This document shows positions 33,534-46,059 of a stretch of 64,000 nucleotides of DNA, in pieces. Below the pieces are notes generated by a model. It had not been told where the DNA came from and did no database searches. It worked only from the letters and a program-made list of their open reading frames with translations. The position numbers and the translations under genes are program-made. Every line of letters starts with the position of its first letter. Positions within the stretch are counted from its first letter, which is position 1. The DNA is from Akebia trifoliata (taxonomy: Eukaryota > Streptophyta > Magnoliopsida > Ranunculales > Lardizabalaceae), in the NCBI GenBank assembly GCA_017979445.1, contig CM030704.1, positions 13,437,658 through 13,501,657 of the forward strand. The letters run 5' to 3'.

Positions 33534-36500
33534 TTTTGAGGATCAGACTTGAAAAACCCCAAGTATGGGAACATTGCCAATGGCCTAATTTTTTTATTTA
33601 TTTAATTTTATTTAGTTTCTTTTTATTGTTTGTTTATCGATTTTTTTATTATACTTGTTGGTGCAATCATTAATTATTCGGTTCGATTTTGAGTGTGTTG
33701 ATTTGGTATATTGTTTTTGTGGTTCAATCGAAAGATACTTAGGGTGACCCTAAATGGTGAAGGATTTCAAGAAATCAGTTTGTTCAAGATGGATTGATGA
33801 TTGTTAAAACATGGAGATTGTCGGTTTTTTTTTCATTTTTTTTTAAATAAGATACTTTTTATTTTTTTTCTTTCTTTAAGCGTATGGTGATCTATCCTTT
33901 GATAGTTATTATTATTATTTTTTTTTTAAAGAGAGGGGCTGATATGTGTTAATTTTTTAATGTGCTGTTGAGGGGCAACATTGTTTTATAAAAGAAAATA
34001 ATAACAAAGAAAATATTTTAATGTGCTGTTAAAGAGCAGCAACGCTTTTTAAAAAAAAAGGGGCTGATATGTGTTAATTTTTTATGTGCTGGTGAGGGGC
34101 AGCAATGTTTTATTAAAAAAAAGAGAAAAAAACTTTTGTTTGTGTTGTTATAAAGGCTGGTGTGCAATTAAGAAAAAAATGGTTTTTATTTTTTCCATCT
34201 TCTTCTTCAATAAGAAGAGAAGAAGACAGCAGAGAGAAATGTTCTCTCTTTCCTCTCTCTTTCTCTCTCTCTCTCTCTCATGGATATCTTCTCACTATAG
34301 TCCCTCTTCCCTTTCTTTTTCTTCCTCTTCGTCTCTCTCTATCTCTTCTTCTTTTTCAATCGCAGATCTTCAAATAATGAACCCTTGAAAACCTTCAATG
34401 ATTTCAAGAAACCCTCCAAATTTCATGCGTCTTGCTCTATTTCCACTCAAGAATCTTCTTTTTGAAGGAGTTTCGTCGTTAAGGCTAGTGGTGAGTTTCT
34501 TTTGGTTGGACACAAAGCACTCGATTTTGAAGCTGAAGCAGTTTTTGATTAGGAGTTCGTTAAGGTGAAGGTGTCTGACTACATCAGCAAGGAACATTAA
34601 AATTTTTTTTTCTACTCACTTGATTTCACATTCGTTTGTCCCACTGAGATTACTGCTTTCAATGACCGGTATTCGGATTTTGAGAATTTAAATACAGAAA
34701 CATTGGGCATTTCCATTGACAGTATGTTCCCACACCTTGCGTGGGTCCAAACAGAAAGAAAGTCAGGCGGTTAAAGTGTCCATTAGTTTCTAATGTGACC
34801 AAATCAATTTCAAAATCTCATGATGTTTTGATTCCCGATCCGGGGCATTGCATCGAGAGGACTGTTCATCATTGATAAGTAAGGAATTATTCAACACTCC
34901 ACCATTATCATCATCAGCATTAAACTCTACATCAAAAAAGAATTAAAACAATGGATGGCAGTGATTTAATCACGTTGTAGATTTTTTTCTTTATTGTTGT
35001 TTTTGAAGTAAGTGTTTGATGCCTACTGATGATAGGCATATATTAGTTTCTATCTTGCTAAAAAAAAAAAATTGAAAGAGAATTTCCCTTTATTTTTTTT
35101 AAAACAAAAAAATTGTGTGGGTTGGCTGTTGTGGCAGCAACATATGAGTTGTGTGCGAGTTGTATGGGGGTAGTAAAAAAAAATATGCAAGTTGTGTGTG
35201 CTTGCAGCAACCATGTCAAAAAGAAAACTTACTAAGAGGCCCTCCTTGATGTTAAGAAGAGTTTTTTTTTATTGGCACACCAATTTTTACTCATAGCATT
35301 GCATCAAGACTTTGCTTTTGATTCCTAAAATGTAATTGGTGTGACAATAATAAAAAGAGGGGGAATTTCTATTATTTGAAAAAATCAATTTGTAAAAATA
35401 TAAAAAAAAAAAGTTCATAACTCCCTATCTCCACCACCATCGTTCTATCATCAATTCAATATTCATTATAATCTCGATTTATTTTGGGTCGCCCAAAGTG
35501 ATCCCCGATTGGACCATAAGAAAAAATTTCTTATGCTTATCTCAATGTTTGTGTGCCATCTTGATTAATCACTTTCATTCTATTTCGCATTATCTTGATT
35601 GGTTGCCTGTCTGATATTCCATGATCTTAATTGTTATATATATTTGATGTGCATGCCTTAATCTTAATCTTGATGCTTTGGATATTTATGTTGTATGATC
35701 ACAATTTCTAATATCCATATTTTTATGATTTGATCAAGCTCATGGGCCCGCGTATTTGAAAAAGGCCCCGGGCACACCCCACCCTGTTTTGCACACACCA
35801 CATGCACGTTTACTATTTTGCACACTTACACGTCCCATATAGCCAACGTGACATTAGTGCGTGGCCCGGTCTCCTCGGAGATGCGACGTCATTCATGAAA
35901 ACCACAACTCCAGTCACATACCTTAGCGTATATCAAATTGGGGCATCAATACCGTCTGATCAGGTGATTCTGAGAGGTATATTGATACACCCAGGCTGGA
36001 GCGACCTGAGCCTTTGACCTATTGTGAGTCACACAGTCACATGTCCCGATTGCCAACGTAGTACTAGTACGTGGTCGGTCCCCTCGTGGGATGCCAAACC
36101 ATTTATGAAATATACAACTCTTGATCTGTACCCATAGGTATGTAAAAGATAATCTAAGTATATCAATTGCACTTCTTGGTCAAAACTAGTGCCTAAGCGA
36201 GATCTTGCCCCGCTGTACCCTACTGTATGAGGGGGATAGACTACGTCTATTCTAGACGAGAGGTATTTAAGTGGGCCCTTGTTCAGCATCGTGTGCCACC
36301 TCTCAACTAGAGATCAAACTAGCTGTTTTTGACTTTAGAGAAGTGAGTTGAGGTTTTAGATTATCACCTATACGGTATATCAAACCAAGTCACCACGTAT
36401 CGAGAGGTATATAGGTGTGCTTGGGCAAGGGTGGCAAGATAAAAATGCATTGCACGTAGTAAGCTTAGAGTCTAGAAACCTTCCCTGTAGATCACGACTC

Positions 36501-36979
36501 GAACTTATCGTGGGTGTTCCCGGGTGTTTATTGAATAGAACCTTTTGATTGATGAGTATATGTGAACGATGTGAATGATGAAATCAGAGTATATGATTGT
36601 CCTCAAGAATCAAAAATGTTATTTTTGAAAATTAAAATAGGTGCACCGACCCAATAAAGAATCCATTCTTTTACAATAATGACCCAGTCCATCCCGATCC
36701 AACAATCATGGTGGGCCGGGCCATTTAAATTGAAATAGAAATCAAATTTTCAAAGAAGAAAAATGGTTTACGAAGGGAAAGTATTTTCCAAAAAAAGTGT
36801 TTTCCAAAAGTAGTGTTTTCTAACAAAAGTGTTATTCTCTAGAAAAAGTATTTTCCAAGAAAAAATGTTTTCGAAAAAATATTTTTCATAAAAATAAGAT
36901 TTTCCAAAAGAAAATAAAAAATTGATATTTTACATGGACCTTGAAAGAGTACTAAAATACCCTTTTGTGTCGAACCAGG
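33534..36979 (+). other. Element B leader
   Basis: AT-rich leader of about 3.4 kb. Three TGCTG-type hairpins with 8-nt loops cluster at 33963-33980, 34024-34041 and 34087-34104. A CT-rich microsatellite lies at about 34195-34350. The conserved module at 35770-36310 holds ACATTAGTGC (35851-35860, a broken palindrome) and GTACTAGTAC (36061-36070). An A-rich TTTTCC array lies at about 36770-36915. It ends in CGAACCAG (to 36978), acceptor-like, one base before the ORF1 ATG. Short ORFs here are not conserved. Confidence 0.7.
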
Positions 36980-38161
36980 ATGCTAGTCGCAGGCGATAAC
37001 CCAATCCATCAGTTAGTCAAAACAACCGTCATAGGAATGCACCCTGTAGAGAAGATCAATTTTGGGAGATTCATGTTGAGCAGTGCTCTTTACTTCCACG
37101 AGTTTGAAATAGACTGGAACCTCTTACGTGCTATGGCTAAGCGATGGAACCCCTATCTTCGTATATTTCACATGGGGTATATGCACTTGTGCCCCACTCA
37201 CGAGGATTATTGTGGCATCATGAGGATATCCACTTCAGGACCTCTAGTCAGGCCCTCATTGAAGACCGAATATTCTGGTGACCTCGCCACAGGACTGAAC
37301 ATTTCCAAGGAAGAAGCCAAGGCCTTAGTTCATAACGAAAAATTGGACTTAGTACCTTTATTGGGCCCGTATCGCTCCCGCAGTCATACTATCAATATAA
37401 AACCCGAAGCCTGGCGAGCCACTAGAGACTATCGATTATGCTTAGGAATCCTAGCCCAATACATACTGACCTCTAATAGTGATGGCAAAACTATCTCTGA
37501 GTCCTTCATAGATATAGCCTCTCAACTCTCAAGGAAAGCCAACCCAGTACCTCTCATCCTAGTTGAAACTTTCTTAGGTTTAAATGCCATAAAAAATGAT
37601 GAACGGGAAAGCTTCAAAGGAAGCCCCTACTTACTCTATATGTGACGATGTGATCGTCTCAAAATCGTAGATGTTCCCTCAAACCTCGAATATGGGACAG
37701 AACATTTTTCCAAGAGAAACCTGTTAGTGCGTCACAACTCAGTCAAAATTTAGAGCAAATGGTTAGACTCTCGCCTTGCCTGTCATATCGATTTTAGGTG
37801 CTCTTGGTGGATGATTGATCCCCCTATTCTAGGAACCAAAGGATCCTACTATGTCTATCTGATTGGTTTAGAAGAAACATCTTTTTACCATCCTAATCTG
37901 ATCCCAGAACAGTACGACGTACCTATAGAGTTATCTTTATTTCAGCACAAAGCTTTCTTTCCCCCCGAGCCTTTGACTGAAAAGTTAGTACACCTCATTG
38001 AGAAAGCTTGGAAGAAGCACACCTTAGGGTATCCAGACGGACCAGCAGAATTCAAAGAGCCAGTTGTTAGAGCCAAGAGGGTCAAGCCTGACAGCAATCC
38101 TGATGACCTTCAAGACAAAGCCAAGCATCCATGTAAAAATAATTCAAGTAAAATTTTTTGA
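36980..38161 (+). pseudogene. Element B ORF1 pseudogene, possible plant-mobile-domain-type protein
   Basis: Second copy of the extra ORF, in one frame with no frameshift. From ATG 36980 to the stop at 38161 is 394 codons. Motifs as in A: DWNLLRAMAKRWNPYLRIFH, CPTHEDYCGIM, GSPYLLYM. It has TGA at 37643-37645 (TGG in A) and TAG at 37751-37753 (TGG in A), both single transitions. Strong conservation with A across the full length suggests it was a real protein in the active ancestor. The function is unknown. Confidence 0.7.
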
Positions 38162-38472
38162 AAAATGTTTTTATTGAGAACATTTCTTTGTCAATTATTT
38201 TCAATAAAGCTATTTTTTTCTTTCAAATAAATATTTATTTCTTCTTCGAATGTTCATTGTGTGAATGGATTAATTAACGGATTGATGCACAAACCTCAAT
38301 AAAATGATTCTTTAAAATGTTATCAAGAGGGTAATACTGAAATTGACTAAATCTACTTTTGATGGGGTCATATAGGATTATCATTGTGCCCAAACTCAAG
38401 ATTCCACCTCCTAGTTGGAGTCGTAAGTCCAGTCGGTTAGAACGAGCCACAGTACCAAGTCAACAAGTAGAG
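38162..38472 (+). other. Spacer between ORF1 and gag (element B)
   Basis: AT-rich, matching 7477-7786 in A. In B the gag frame happens to be open upstream to 38359, but it is closed at the same place in A, so I do not extend gag. Confidence 0.6.
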
Positions 38473-39690
38473 ATGACGTCAAAATCTGAGCTCACAGAGA
38501 TCCGTAAGATCTTGGCAGCCTTTGCCAATAATATCAACAGTATAAAAGGCAAAGTGGAAGTGTTAGAACAGACCTCAGAATCGATGGTTAATCCTCTCGA
38601 TGACCCAAAGGGAAAAAAAGTAGAAGAGAAACGTCTACGTGAAGTCTTCGAACTCGACGGAGACGAAGAGCATGCTAATGAAGATCCGGCGTTATCTAAC
38701 AGAATGTCTCAATTGGAGTCAGCTATGAAGAGTATAAAGGGTATTGATGAAATTGCAACAGGCATTGAAGCTCTGAACCGCATTCCTAGAATACATTTGC
38801 CAGAGAAGTTTGTGATACCTGAAATGGACAAGTTCAGTGGGATAGGGTGTGCGAAAATACATCTTAAGGTATATGTTACCAACATGCGCACTATGGGGCT
38901 CAGCGACGAACAGATGACGTTACTGTTTCAAAGAACTTTATCAGGATCAGCACTATGTTGGCTGATATCTCAAGATCCAGTTACTGTGGGTACATGGGAG
39001 AACATGTCAAAGGCCTTCTGGCATTAGTATAAGTACAGTACTGAGATTGAGACTTCAAGAAGGGATTTGGAAGTAACTAAACAGAAAAATGGGGAGACAT
39101 TCACTGATTTCATTGGTCGTTGGAGCGCCAAGGCTACTCAAATGTGGGATAGACCTTCGGAGAAGGAACAAGTAACAATTATCCTAAAGAACCTCTCACA
39201 AGGATATGCTCAGCACCTAGTGGCCCAATATCTCCCTACTTTTGAGTCCTTACTACAAGCTGGAAGCCAACTTGAGGATGCATTTGCCTCTAGGGCTCTT
39301 TCCAACCCCTCAGATAACAAGTATAAGAAACCTTATGTTCCCAAACCTAGTACCAACCACGTCTACATAGCCAACACGTCAGCTACCCCAACTCAACCCC
39401 TAGCCCGGACTAATAATCAGGTTCACCCAAGTCAATCTCGAAATCCGTGTCAGTTTACCAATCTAGGGATGAGTCTCACTGTAGCGCTTCACAAATTGAT
39501 GAAAAAAGGGCTTCTTACCCCTATCCAACCCCAATCTTTACTTAATCCCTTGCCAGTTGGACACAATTCTAACTTGTTCTGCGAGTTCCATCAAAACCCT
39601 GCCATCATACAAATCGATGTATCACCTTGCGCCATGCCATTCAAAACCTTATTGACAACAAAAAGGTCACAATCCCTAGCCCACCAAATG
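38473..39690 (+). pseudogene. gag: Element B gag pseudogene
   Basis: Start ATG 38473 (MTSKSELTEIRKIL), equivalent to 7787 in A. The Retrotrans_gag core lies at about 38820-39300. Stop TAG at 39025-39027 where A has CAG (FWHQYK). The zinc-knuckle-like segment near 39588-39620 is destroyed by a small deletion that shifts the frame, so the C-x2-H...H-x-T...C pattern seen in A is lost. Confidence 0.83.
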
Positions 39691-41323
39691 TCACCACTAA
39701 TCCACTACCTACCTATCAACCTCCACCAACCCTGAACATGGTTTCTCACACCCCATTGCCATTCGATCCCGTCTCTCTTATCCATCCAATCCAAGTCAAA
39801 CCGCCTAGTTACCCTCTTACCGGGATAGCTTTCACTGATGAGGTTTTCACTACGAACTATGAACCATTTGATCTAACCTCGGATGATACATTGTTTATCC
39901 CCGCCTCGCTACAGTAGCCCCGCATTCACTAGTTACCTGTTGGCTCAAATGAACCTGAAAAGCCCTGTACCTTTGACAGATGAAGATCCATACTTGTTGA
40001 CTGAAGATGATGAGTCTTTCTCCCTCTCCTGTGATGAAGTTAGACATATGACTCGAGGGAGAATAATTTTTAAGCCACAAGAACTATGTGTTGATAATCC
40101 TGCAGTCCTGGCAAGAAAATAAGGAGAAAATCCCATCAAGGAAAGCATCGAAGAAGATAACTCCGTGATCAAGCAGTTGAAGAAATCAGGGGCCAATATC
40201 TCAGTATGGGATTTACTTATGACTTCTACTGCTCATAGGGAAGCTGTTCTCAAAGCACTAAACACAGCCCAAGTCTCCCTTGATACTTCTCCAGATCAGC
40301 TGGCCAGTATAGTAGGGGCAACTTACGTGGAGAATATCCTATCCTTCTCGGACTCAGATCTCCCAAAAGAAGGGGCAAGCCAAACTAAGCCATTGCATGT
40401 GACAGATGACTGTAACGGGATGAGGGTACCTTTGGTTTTGATTGATAACGGGAGTGCACTAAATGTCTGCCCTTTGAAGACGGTTACTTGTCTCGGGTTT
40501 AAAGCTGAAGACCTCAAACCCACTAATCAAGGTGTCAGGGCCTATGATAACACCAAGAGGGATATACTGGAAAGGCATAGCAGAATTTCCTGTGGAATTT
40601 CAAGTCATTGATATCCAGTCTTCTTTCAATTTACTGTTAGGGAGGCCATGGTTATACCAAATCAAAGTTATCCCTTCCACGCTGCACCAGAAGGTCAAGT
40701 TTATCAAGGATGGGCTAGTAATTACTCTTCATAGAGATACTGAAATTGTAGGAATTATAAATAGTACTGAGGCCAAGAATGAGCCACTGTTTGAAATCCA
40801 GCCAGAACAACAGGGAATAAAACTTAGCGGGTTCGAATTCGAGAAGATCTGCTCAGTTCAATGGGATCACTCGGTGAAAGAATATTTCCCTATTAAGAAC
40901 ACCTCTAACTGTTATATGGCCAATATGTTAAAAAAAATGAGATTTTTTTCGGGTATGGGCCTAGGTCGCAAGCAACAAAATATCAAAGAGGCACCAATGA
41001 TTAAAGAAGTCGTTGGCACATTCGGGCTAGGATATAAGCATACTAAGGAAGATTGGGCCCAATACTAGAAGACAAAGCGGGACAAGGCAATTGCAAAAAG
41101 GCAAAGACGCACCACGGATCTCATTAAAATGAAGCCCTATCGAAAGACCCTCAATGGCTACTTCATGAAAGAAGGAAAAGACTTTCGTTACTGTGGGTTC
41201 TCAGAGCCGTTCATTGATCACATCACAGGCACTCGTCTGCCGGGGTTTGAAATCTTCTTTGGCATGGAATGGCCTGAAAAGGAAGCAAGCACAGAAGTTA
41301 AAGAAAAGAAAGTTGAAGACTAG
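39691..41323 (+). pseudogene. pro: Element B protease and G-patch-like linker pseudogene
   Basis: Continues gag through several frame changes: a 2-bp deletion near 39890, TAA at 40120-40122 and a deletion near 40570 that removes about 23 bp relative to A. The protease active-site box IDNGSALN is intact at about 40441-40464, and LLLGRPW follows near 40632. The G-patch-like Gly-rich motif (GMGLGRKQQ...FGLGY) lies at about 40955-41037. TAG at 41066-41068 and 41321-41323 both replace TGG of A. Confidence 0.8.
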
Positions 41324-41383
41324 CAGCTCGACCTGGACTCTCTCAACATTGATCAGTTATTCATTAAAGATCACAGTGTCCTA

Positions 41384-42620
41384 GTGTTGTCAGTTGAGAA
41401 GGGGATCCCAAATCCTCAGTCTGTAATCAAACCCGCTGTTGGGTGTCTCTCTAACTATCATGTAATTAGTCCTGTGTTGCACGTTAAGATTGGGTCTATC
41501 AGTCCCGTTAGTCCTGTTCAGTCTGACATGCCAGTTGAGTCCTTTATTTATGTTAAGTCGAATAAGTTAGTTGTTTCTGCTGAGTCTGTTATTTCTAGTG
41601 AGTCTATTTTTTCTGCTGAGTCAAGTAAGTCTGTCAAGTCTGCAATGAGTCCTGTTACCCCATCTCTTTTCAATGAAATGAAAGAAATTTTTGATTACCC
41701 CGAGCGCAATAATAATTTAACTAATAATCTAGTTTCGGTAGGAGAATCTTCTGATGAAGAACCTCCTCCTGAAATAATCAAATTACTTGAACAAGAAAAT
41801 GAACGTCGGGCTCAACCTTTAATAGAGGAAGTAGAGGTTATCAACCTCGGAACAAAAGAAAGTCCTCAAAAAATTCGGATTGGGGTCACTTTATCTCCCA
41901 ATGAACGCAAAGGGATAGTAGACTCGCTCAGAAAATTTAAAGACGTGTTTGCGTGGTCTTACGAGGATATGCCGGGAGTAAGCACAGATATTGTTCAACA
42001 TTGGATTCCGTTATATCCTGATGCTCGATCAATCAAACAGAAACTTCGACGTATGAAGCCGGAATGGATTTTGAAAATTAAAGAAGAAGTTACGAAGCAG
42101 ATTAATGCTGGATTTTTGAAAGTAGTAGAATACCCTGAGTGGATTGCCAATGTCGTCCCGGTGCCGAAAAAGGATGGAAAAGTCAGGATGTGTGTGGACT
42201 TTAAAGACCTAAACAAAGCAAGCCCAAAAGACATTTTTCCTTTACCACACATAGATGTCCCAGTAGATAGTACAACAGGGCACGCTTTGTTGTCCTTCAT
42301 GGATGGATTTTCAGGGTACAATCAGATAAAAATGGATTCTCGAGATATGCAAAAAACGTCGTTCATCACATAGTGGGGAACCTTTTGCTACAAGGTTATG
42401 CCTTTTGGTTTGAAAAACGCTGGAGCTGCCTATCAAAGAGCAGCCACGACTTTACTACATGACATGAGACACAAGGAAGTCGAAGTATATGTAGATGATA
42501 TGATAGTCAAATCTAAGGAATGACTGGGACACGTTATTGCGTTAGAAAAGTTTCTCACAAGGATTCAAAAATACCAACTCCGCCTCAACCCACAGAAATG
42601 CGTATTTGGAATAACTTCTG
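41384..42620 (+). pseudogene. pol: Element B pre-RT linker and reverse transcriptase domain
   Basis: Open from 41384 to 42373. A Ser/Val-rich linker (repeated ESV...SSES motifs) precedes RT. RT motifs: PKKDGKVRMCVDFKDLN, first catalytic Asp in SFMDGFSGYNQI, PFGLKNAGAAYQ and YVDDMIVKS near 42488-42515. Catalytic aspartates are all present. TAG at 42371-42373 (CAG in A); the stretch after YVDDMIVKS differs from A by a short gap and contains a stop near 42520. Confidence 0.88.
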
Positions 42621-43330
42621 AAAAATTATTGGGATTTGTGGTTAATCAGAGAGGGATCGAAGTAGACCCTGTGAAGATTAAAACTATCCAAGAGATGCCG
42701 TCGTCTGAGACTGAAAAGCAGATTCGAGGTTTTCTGGGTAGAATCCAGTATGTTAGCAGATTCATCGCTCAACTCACCAACGTCTGTGAACCTATTTTCA
42801 AGCTTCTCAAGAAGAATGAACCAACAGTTTGGAATGAGCAATGTCAAAAGGCTTTCGACCAAGTCAAGGAGTATCTCTTAAACCCACCTATTTTGGTTCC
42901 ACCTACACCGGGTGAACTACTTCTTCTTTATCTGTCAGTCACAGAAGAAGCTATGGGATGCATGCTTGCATAGTATGACAAAGATACTCGCAAAGAAAAG
43001 ACTATATACTACATCAGCAAAAAGATGTTAGAGTATGAACTAAAATATTCAGCTCTCGAAAAAACTTGTTTAGCACTGGTATGGGCTACTCAGAGACTCT
43101 GGCACTATATGCTGTATCATTCAATTATCCTGTTATCTCGGATGGATCCTCTCAAGTATCTTTTCGAGAAACCAGCATTGACAGGGAGAACCGCGCGATG
43201 GTTATTGTTGCTATCAGAGTTTGACATCACGCATGTTACATAGAAATCTATCAAGGGGAGAACTGTAGCAGAATACTTGGCAGATCACCCTATAGTAGAA
43301 GGAATAAGGCCTGTTATCAATTCCCAGATG
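42621..43330 (+). pseudogene. pol: Element B RT connection and degenerate gypsy-type RNase H
   Basis: Equivalent to 11941-12640 in A. The segment is broken by TAG at 42971-42973 and 43241-43243 (CAG in A) and by a frameshift near 43310. The first catalytic position reads SVTEEA, as in A (VTEEA), so the loss of the gypsy RNase H aspartate predates the split of A and B. Confidence 0.82.
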
Positions 43331-43794
43331 AGAACATCTTGCATGTTAAAGAAGAACCGCAGAACCAAACATGGCAGTTGTACTTTGATGGAGCTACCAA
43401 TCAGAATGGGTATGGAATAGGGGCAGTCCTATTTTCTCCGGAAGGATGCCACATTCCTATCGCTATTAAATTAGCCTTTTCGAACACCAATAACACGGCT
43501 GAATATGAGGCGTGCATCGCGGGGATCAAAGCTGCTTTGAACCTGGGCATTACAGAAATTGAAGTTTTTGGGGATTCAGCCTTGCTCATACATCAGTCAT
43601 TGGAAGAATGGAAGACTAGGGATGAAAAATTAAAATCTTATCATGAGTATTTGTTAAACTTAGTCAGTAAGTTTAAAGCTATCCTGTTCCAACACTTGTC
43701 AAGGAAGGATAACAAATTTGCTGACTCCTTAGCAATTTTATCTTCAATGATCCATTTGCCCCCCGGCATGGAATTAAGGCCGATCACTGTCTAA
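43331..43794 (+). pseudogene. pol: Element B archaeal-type RNase H domain (aRH)
   Basis: Open from 43339 to 43794. WQLYFDGATNQNGYGIGA, AEYEACIAGIKAAL, VFGDSAL and DNKFADSLA show the acidic catalytic positions kept. It ends in TAA (GAA in A). It confirms the Tat lineage. Confidence 0.9.
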
Positions 43795-45105
43795 GTCAAA
43801 GACAAACCCGCATACTGCCATCAGATCAACATTGCTACTCGACTACCCGATGGAAAGCCATGGTACACAGATATAAAGAGAGTGTTGGAAAAACAAGAAT
43901 TCCCGGAAGAAGCATCAAGAAAGGAACGACAAACCCTACTAAGATTAGCATCTCAATTCATCCTGTGTGCAGGAAGTTTATACAAAAGGTCTTATGATGG
44001 GATTCATTTGTCGTGTGTTGATGAAGATCAAGCTGAACAAATAATGATTGAACTACATTCAGGAGAATGTGGCCCTCACATGAATGGGAAAATGTTAGCT
44101 AAGAAAATTATGAGACAAGGATACTACTGGCCCACGATGGAAATAGATTTTCATCACATGGTCAAAACCTGTCATAAGTGCCAAATACATGCGAACCTTA
44201 TACATGTGCCACCATCTCAATTAGTGGGTAGGACTTCACCATGGCCATTCTCAGTCTGGGAAATTGATATTATTGGTAAAATATCACCTAAGGCATTAAA
44301 CGGGCATGAATACATTCTAGTTGCCATCGATTATTTTACCAAATGGGTCGAAGCTGCCTTTTATGTTGTCCTCACTGCGTCTCGAGTTGCAAAGTTTATT
44401 CAAACAAACATCATCAATCGATACGGGGTACCTTCGGAGTTGATCTCTGATAACGGGTCACACTTCAAAGCTGAGGTTATCAAATTGTGTTCAAAGTTCA
44501 AAATCTCACACCACAAATCATCTCCTTACTGTCCTCAGACTAATGGAGCAATCAAAGCAGCTAATAAGAATCTCAAGACTATCATCAGGAAAATGTGTCA
44601 ATCACATCGAGATTGGTCAGAAAAGCTGCCATTTGCATTATGGGCATATCGAACTTCAATTCGATCCTCCACTAGAGCTACTCCCTACTCCTTAGTGTAT
44701 GGCATGGAAGCAGTCTTGCCAGTTGAAATGGAAATTCCATCTCTCAGGGTCTTATTAGAAAATCAGTTGTCAGAAGCGGATTGGGTTCGCCAACGGTATG
44801 AAGAATTGAATTTGATATAAGAAAAACGACTAAGAGTTTTGTATCACGTGCAAGCTTATCAAAGAAGAGTCGCCCGTGCGTTTGACAAAAAGATCAAGGC
44901 CCGTCACTTACAAGTCAGGGATTTAATACTCAAAGAGAATCGGACACCTATTTTTGACCCCAGAGGGAAGTTCAAACCAAATTGGGGAGGTCCGTTCATC
45001 GTCAAGGAAATACTACCAGGAAAAGCTGTCAGGCTTCAAGATCATGATGGAATCAAATTACCAGAACCAACCAACCTTGACCAAATCAAACGATACTATA
45101 TTTAA
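43795..45105 (+). pseudogene. int: Element B integrase pseudogene (catalytic Glu replaced by Lys)
   Basis: Open from 43882 to 44820 and again from 44839 to 45105. The HHCC finger is complete (ELHSGECGPH...MVKTCHKC). Core Asp in WEIDIIG and Asp in SDNGSHF are kept. The third catalytic residue at 44554-44556 is AAA (Lys) instead of Glu. TAA at 44818-44820 replaces GAA of A. C-terminal module as in A (FKPNWGGPFIVKE). Confidence 0.88.
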
Positions 45106-46054
45106 GGATGCCATCTTTGGTCGAATCAATCCTCATATTACCAGTTACCTAGTTCAACATATCCTTTCTCAACCTCTTTGCAGTCTTTTCAAAAAGAAAA
45201 ATTATGCCTTTTTCTTTCTCAGCCCGATCAACTAACCTAGGGGAGGGAAGATTCGAACTACGTTTTGGTCTGATCCCAAAATTCTGGGGTACGTAGGCAA
45301 CCTAAGAAGTTACTTCAGGCCCGACCACATCAAAATAAAAAAATCAATTTCCCTACACAATAAAAAATCAAGAAAAATTTCAAAAGAAAAGAAAAATATC
45401 TTCAAAATGGGGAAGAAAATTTAAGGCAAAATAAAAGAAAGACCACACAAGGGGCATTCGGGTTTTTGAGCCTCAAAATCCCTTTCTTTTATACCCAGTC
45501 CTAAGCTTACCTATAAAAGTCCTCTTAAGTACCGTGCGAAAAGTCAGGGAAAATATAAAACATGATCAGACAGTAATTCCATAAAGAAGAAAAGAAAAAA
45601 GCCTGATAGGTTTAAAATCCGAAAAGGACGACTTAGGCAAAAATTAAGGCAAGCTCGTAAGGTTGAAAATCTGAAAGGACAACTTTGACAATAATCAGAG
45701 CAAAGAAAAAAAAAGGGGCTCGCTAGATTGAAAACCTGAAAAGGTGATCTAGGCAAAAGTCAGAGCAACAAGGAAAAATAGAAGAAAATCTTCGGGGAGT
45801 TAAAAGCTAAGAGCGGTCCGAAAAGTTCGAGTAATCAAGTTCAATACTTAGCTTAAATCAAGCACAGACTAGGAAGCCACAAGTATCTTGTCTACGATTA
45901 ATCTGAAATTTTTTACTTTTCTAAGTGAACCAAGGGAGATAAGGGTGAATTCTATGATGAGTCTCGAAAGGAAATAATTTTGTTCTCTTGAACCTGACTC
46001 AAAAACTTCAATAAAATTAATCAAAATTAAAAGTTGAGTCTTTATTGCGCTTGT
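45106..46054 (+). other. Element B 3' untranslated region, proximal part
   Basis: Matches 14413-15430 of A: TACGTAGGCAACC with the hairpin-like CCTAAGAAGTTACTTCAGG, the block at 45450-45545, AAAACCTGAAAAGG-type repeats at 45600-45760 and the block at 45840-46050. It is cut at 46060 by element C and resumes at 58604. Confidence 0.7.
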
Positions 46055-46059
46055 GGTAA
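46055..46059. repeat. Target-site duplication of element C, left copy (GGTAA)
   Basis: GGTAA, repeated at 58599-58603. Joining the flanks gives GTGGTAATCAAATATTTC, exactly the uninterrupted sequence at 15436-15453 in A. Confidence 0.93.

Noticed and set aside
34195..34388. Ser/Leu-rich ORF in the B leader
   Set aside because: It derives from a CT-rich microsatellite; no homologue exists at the same place in A, C or D.
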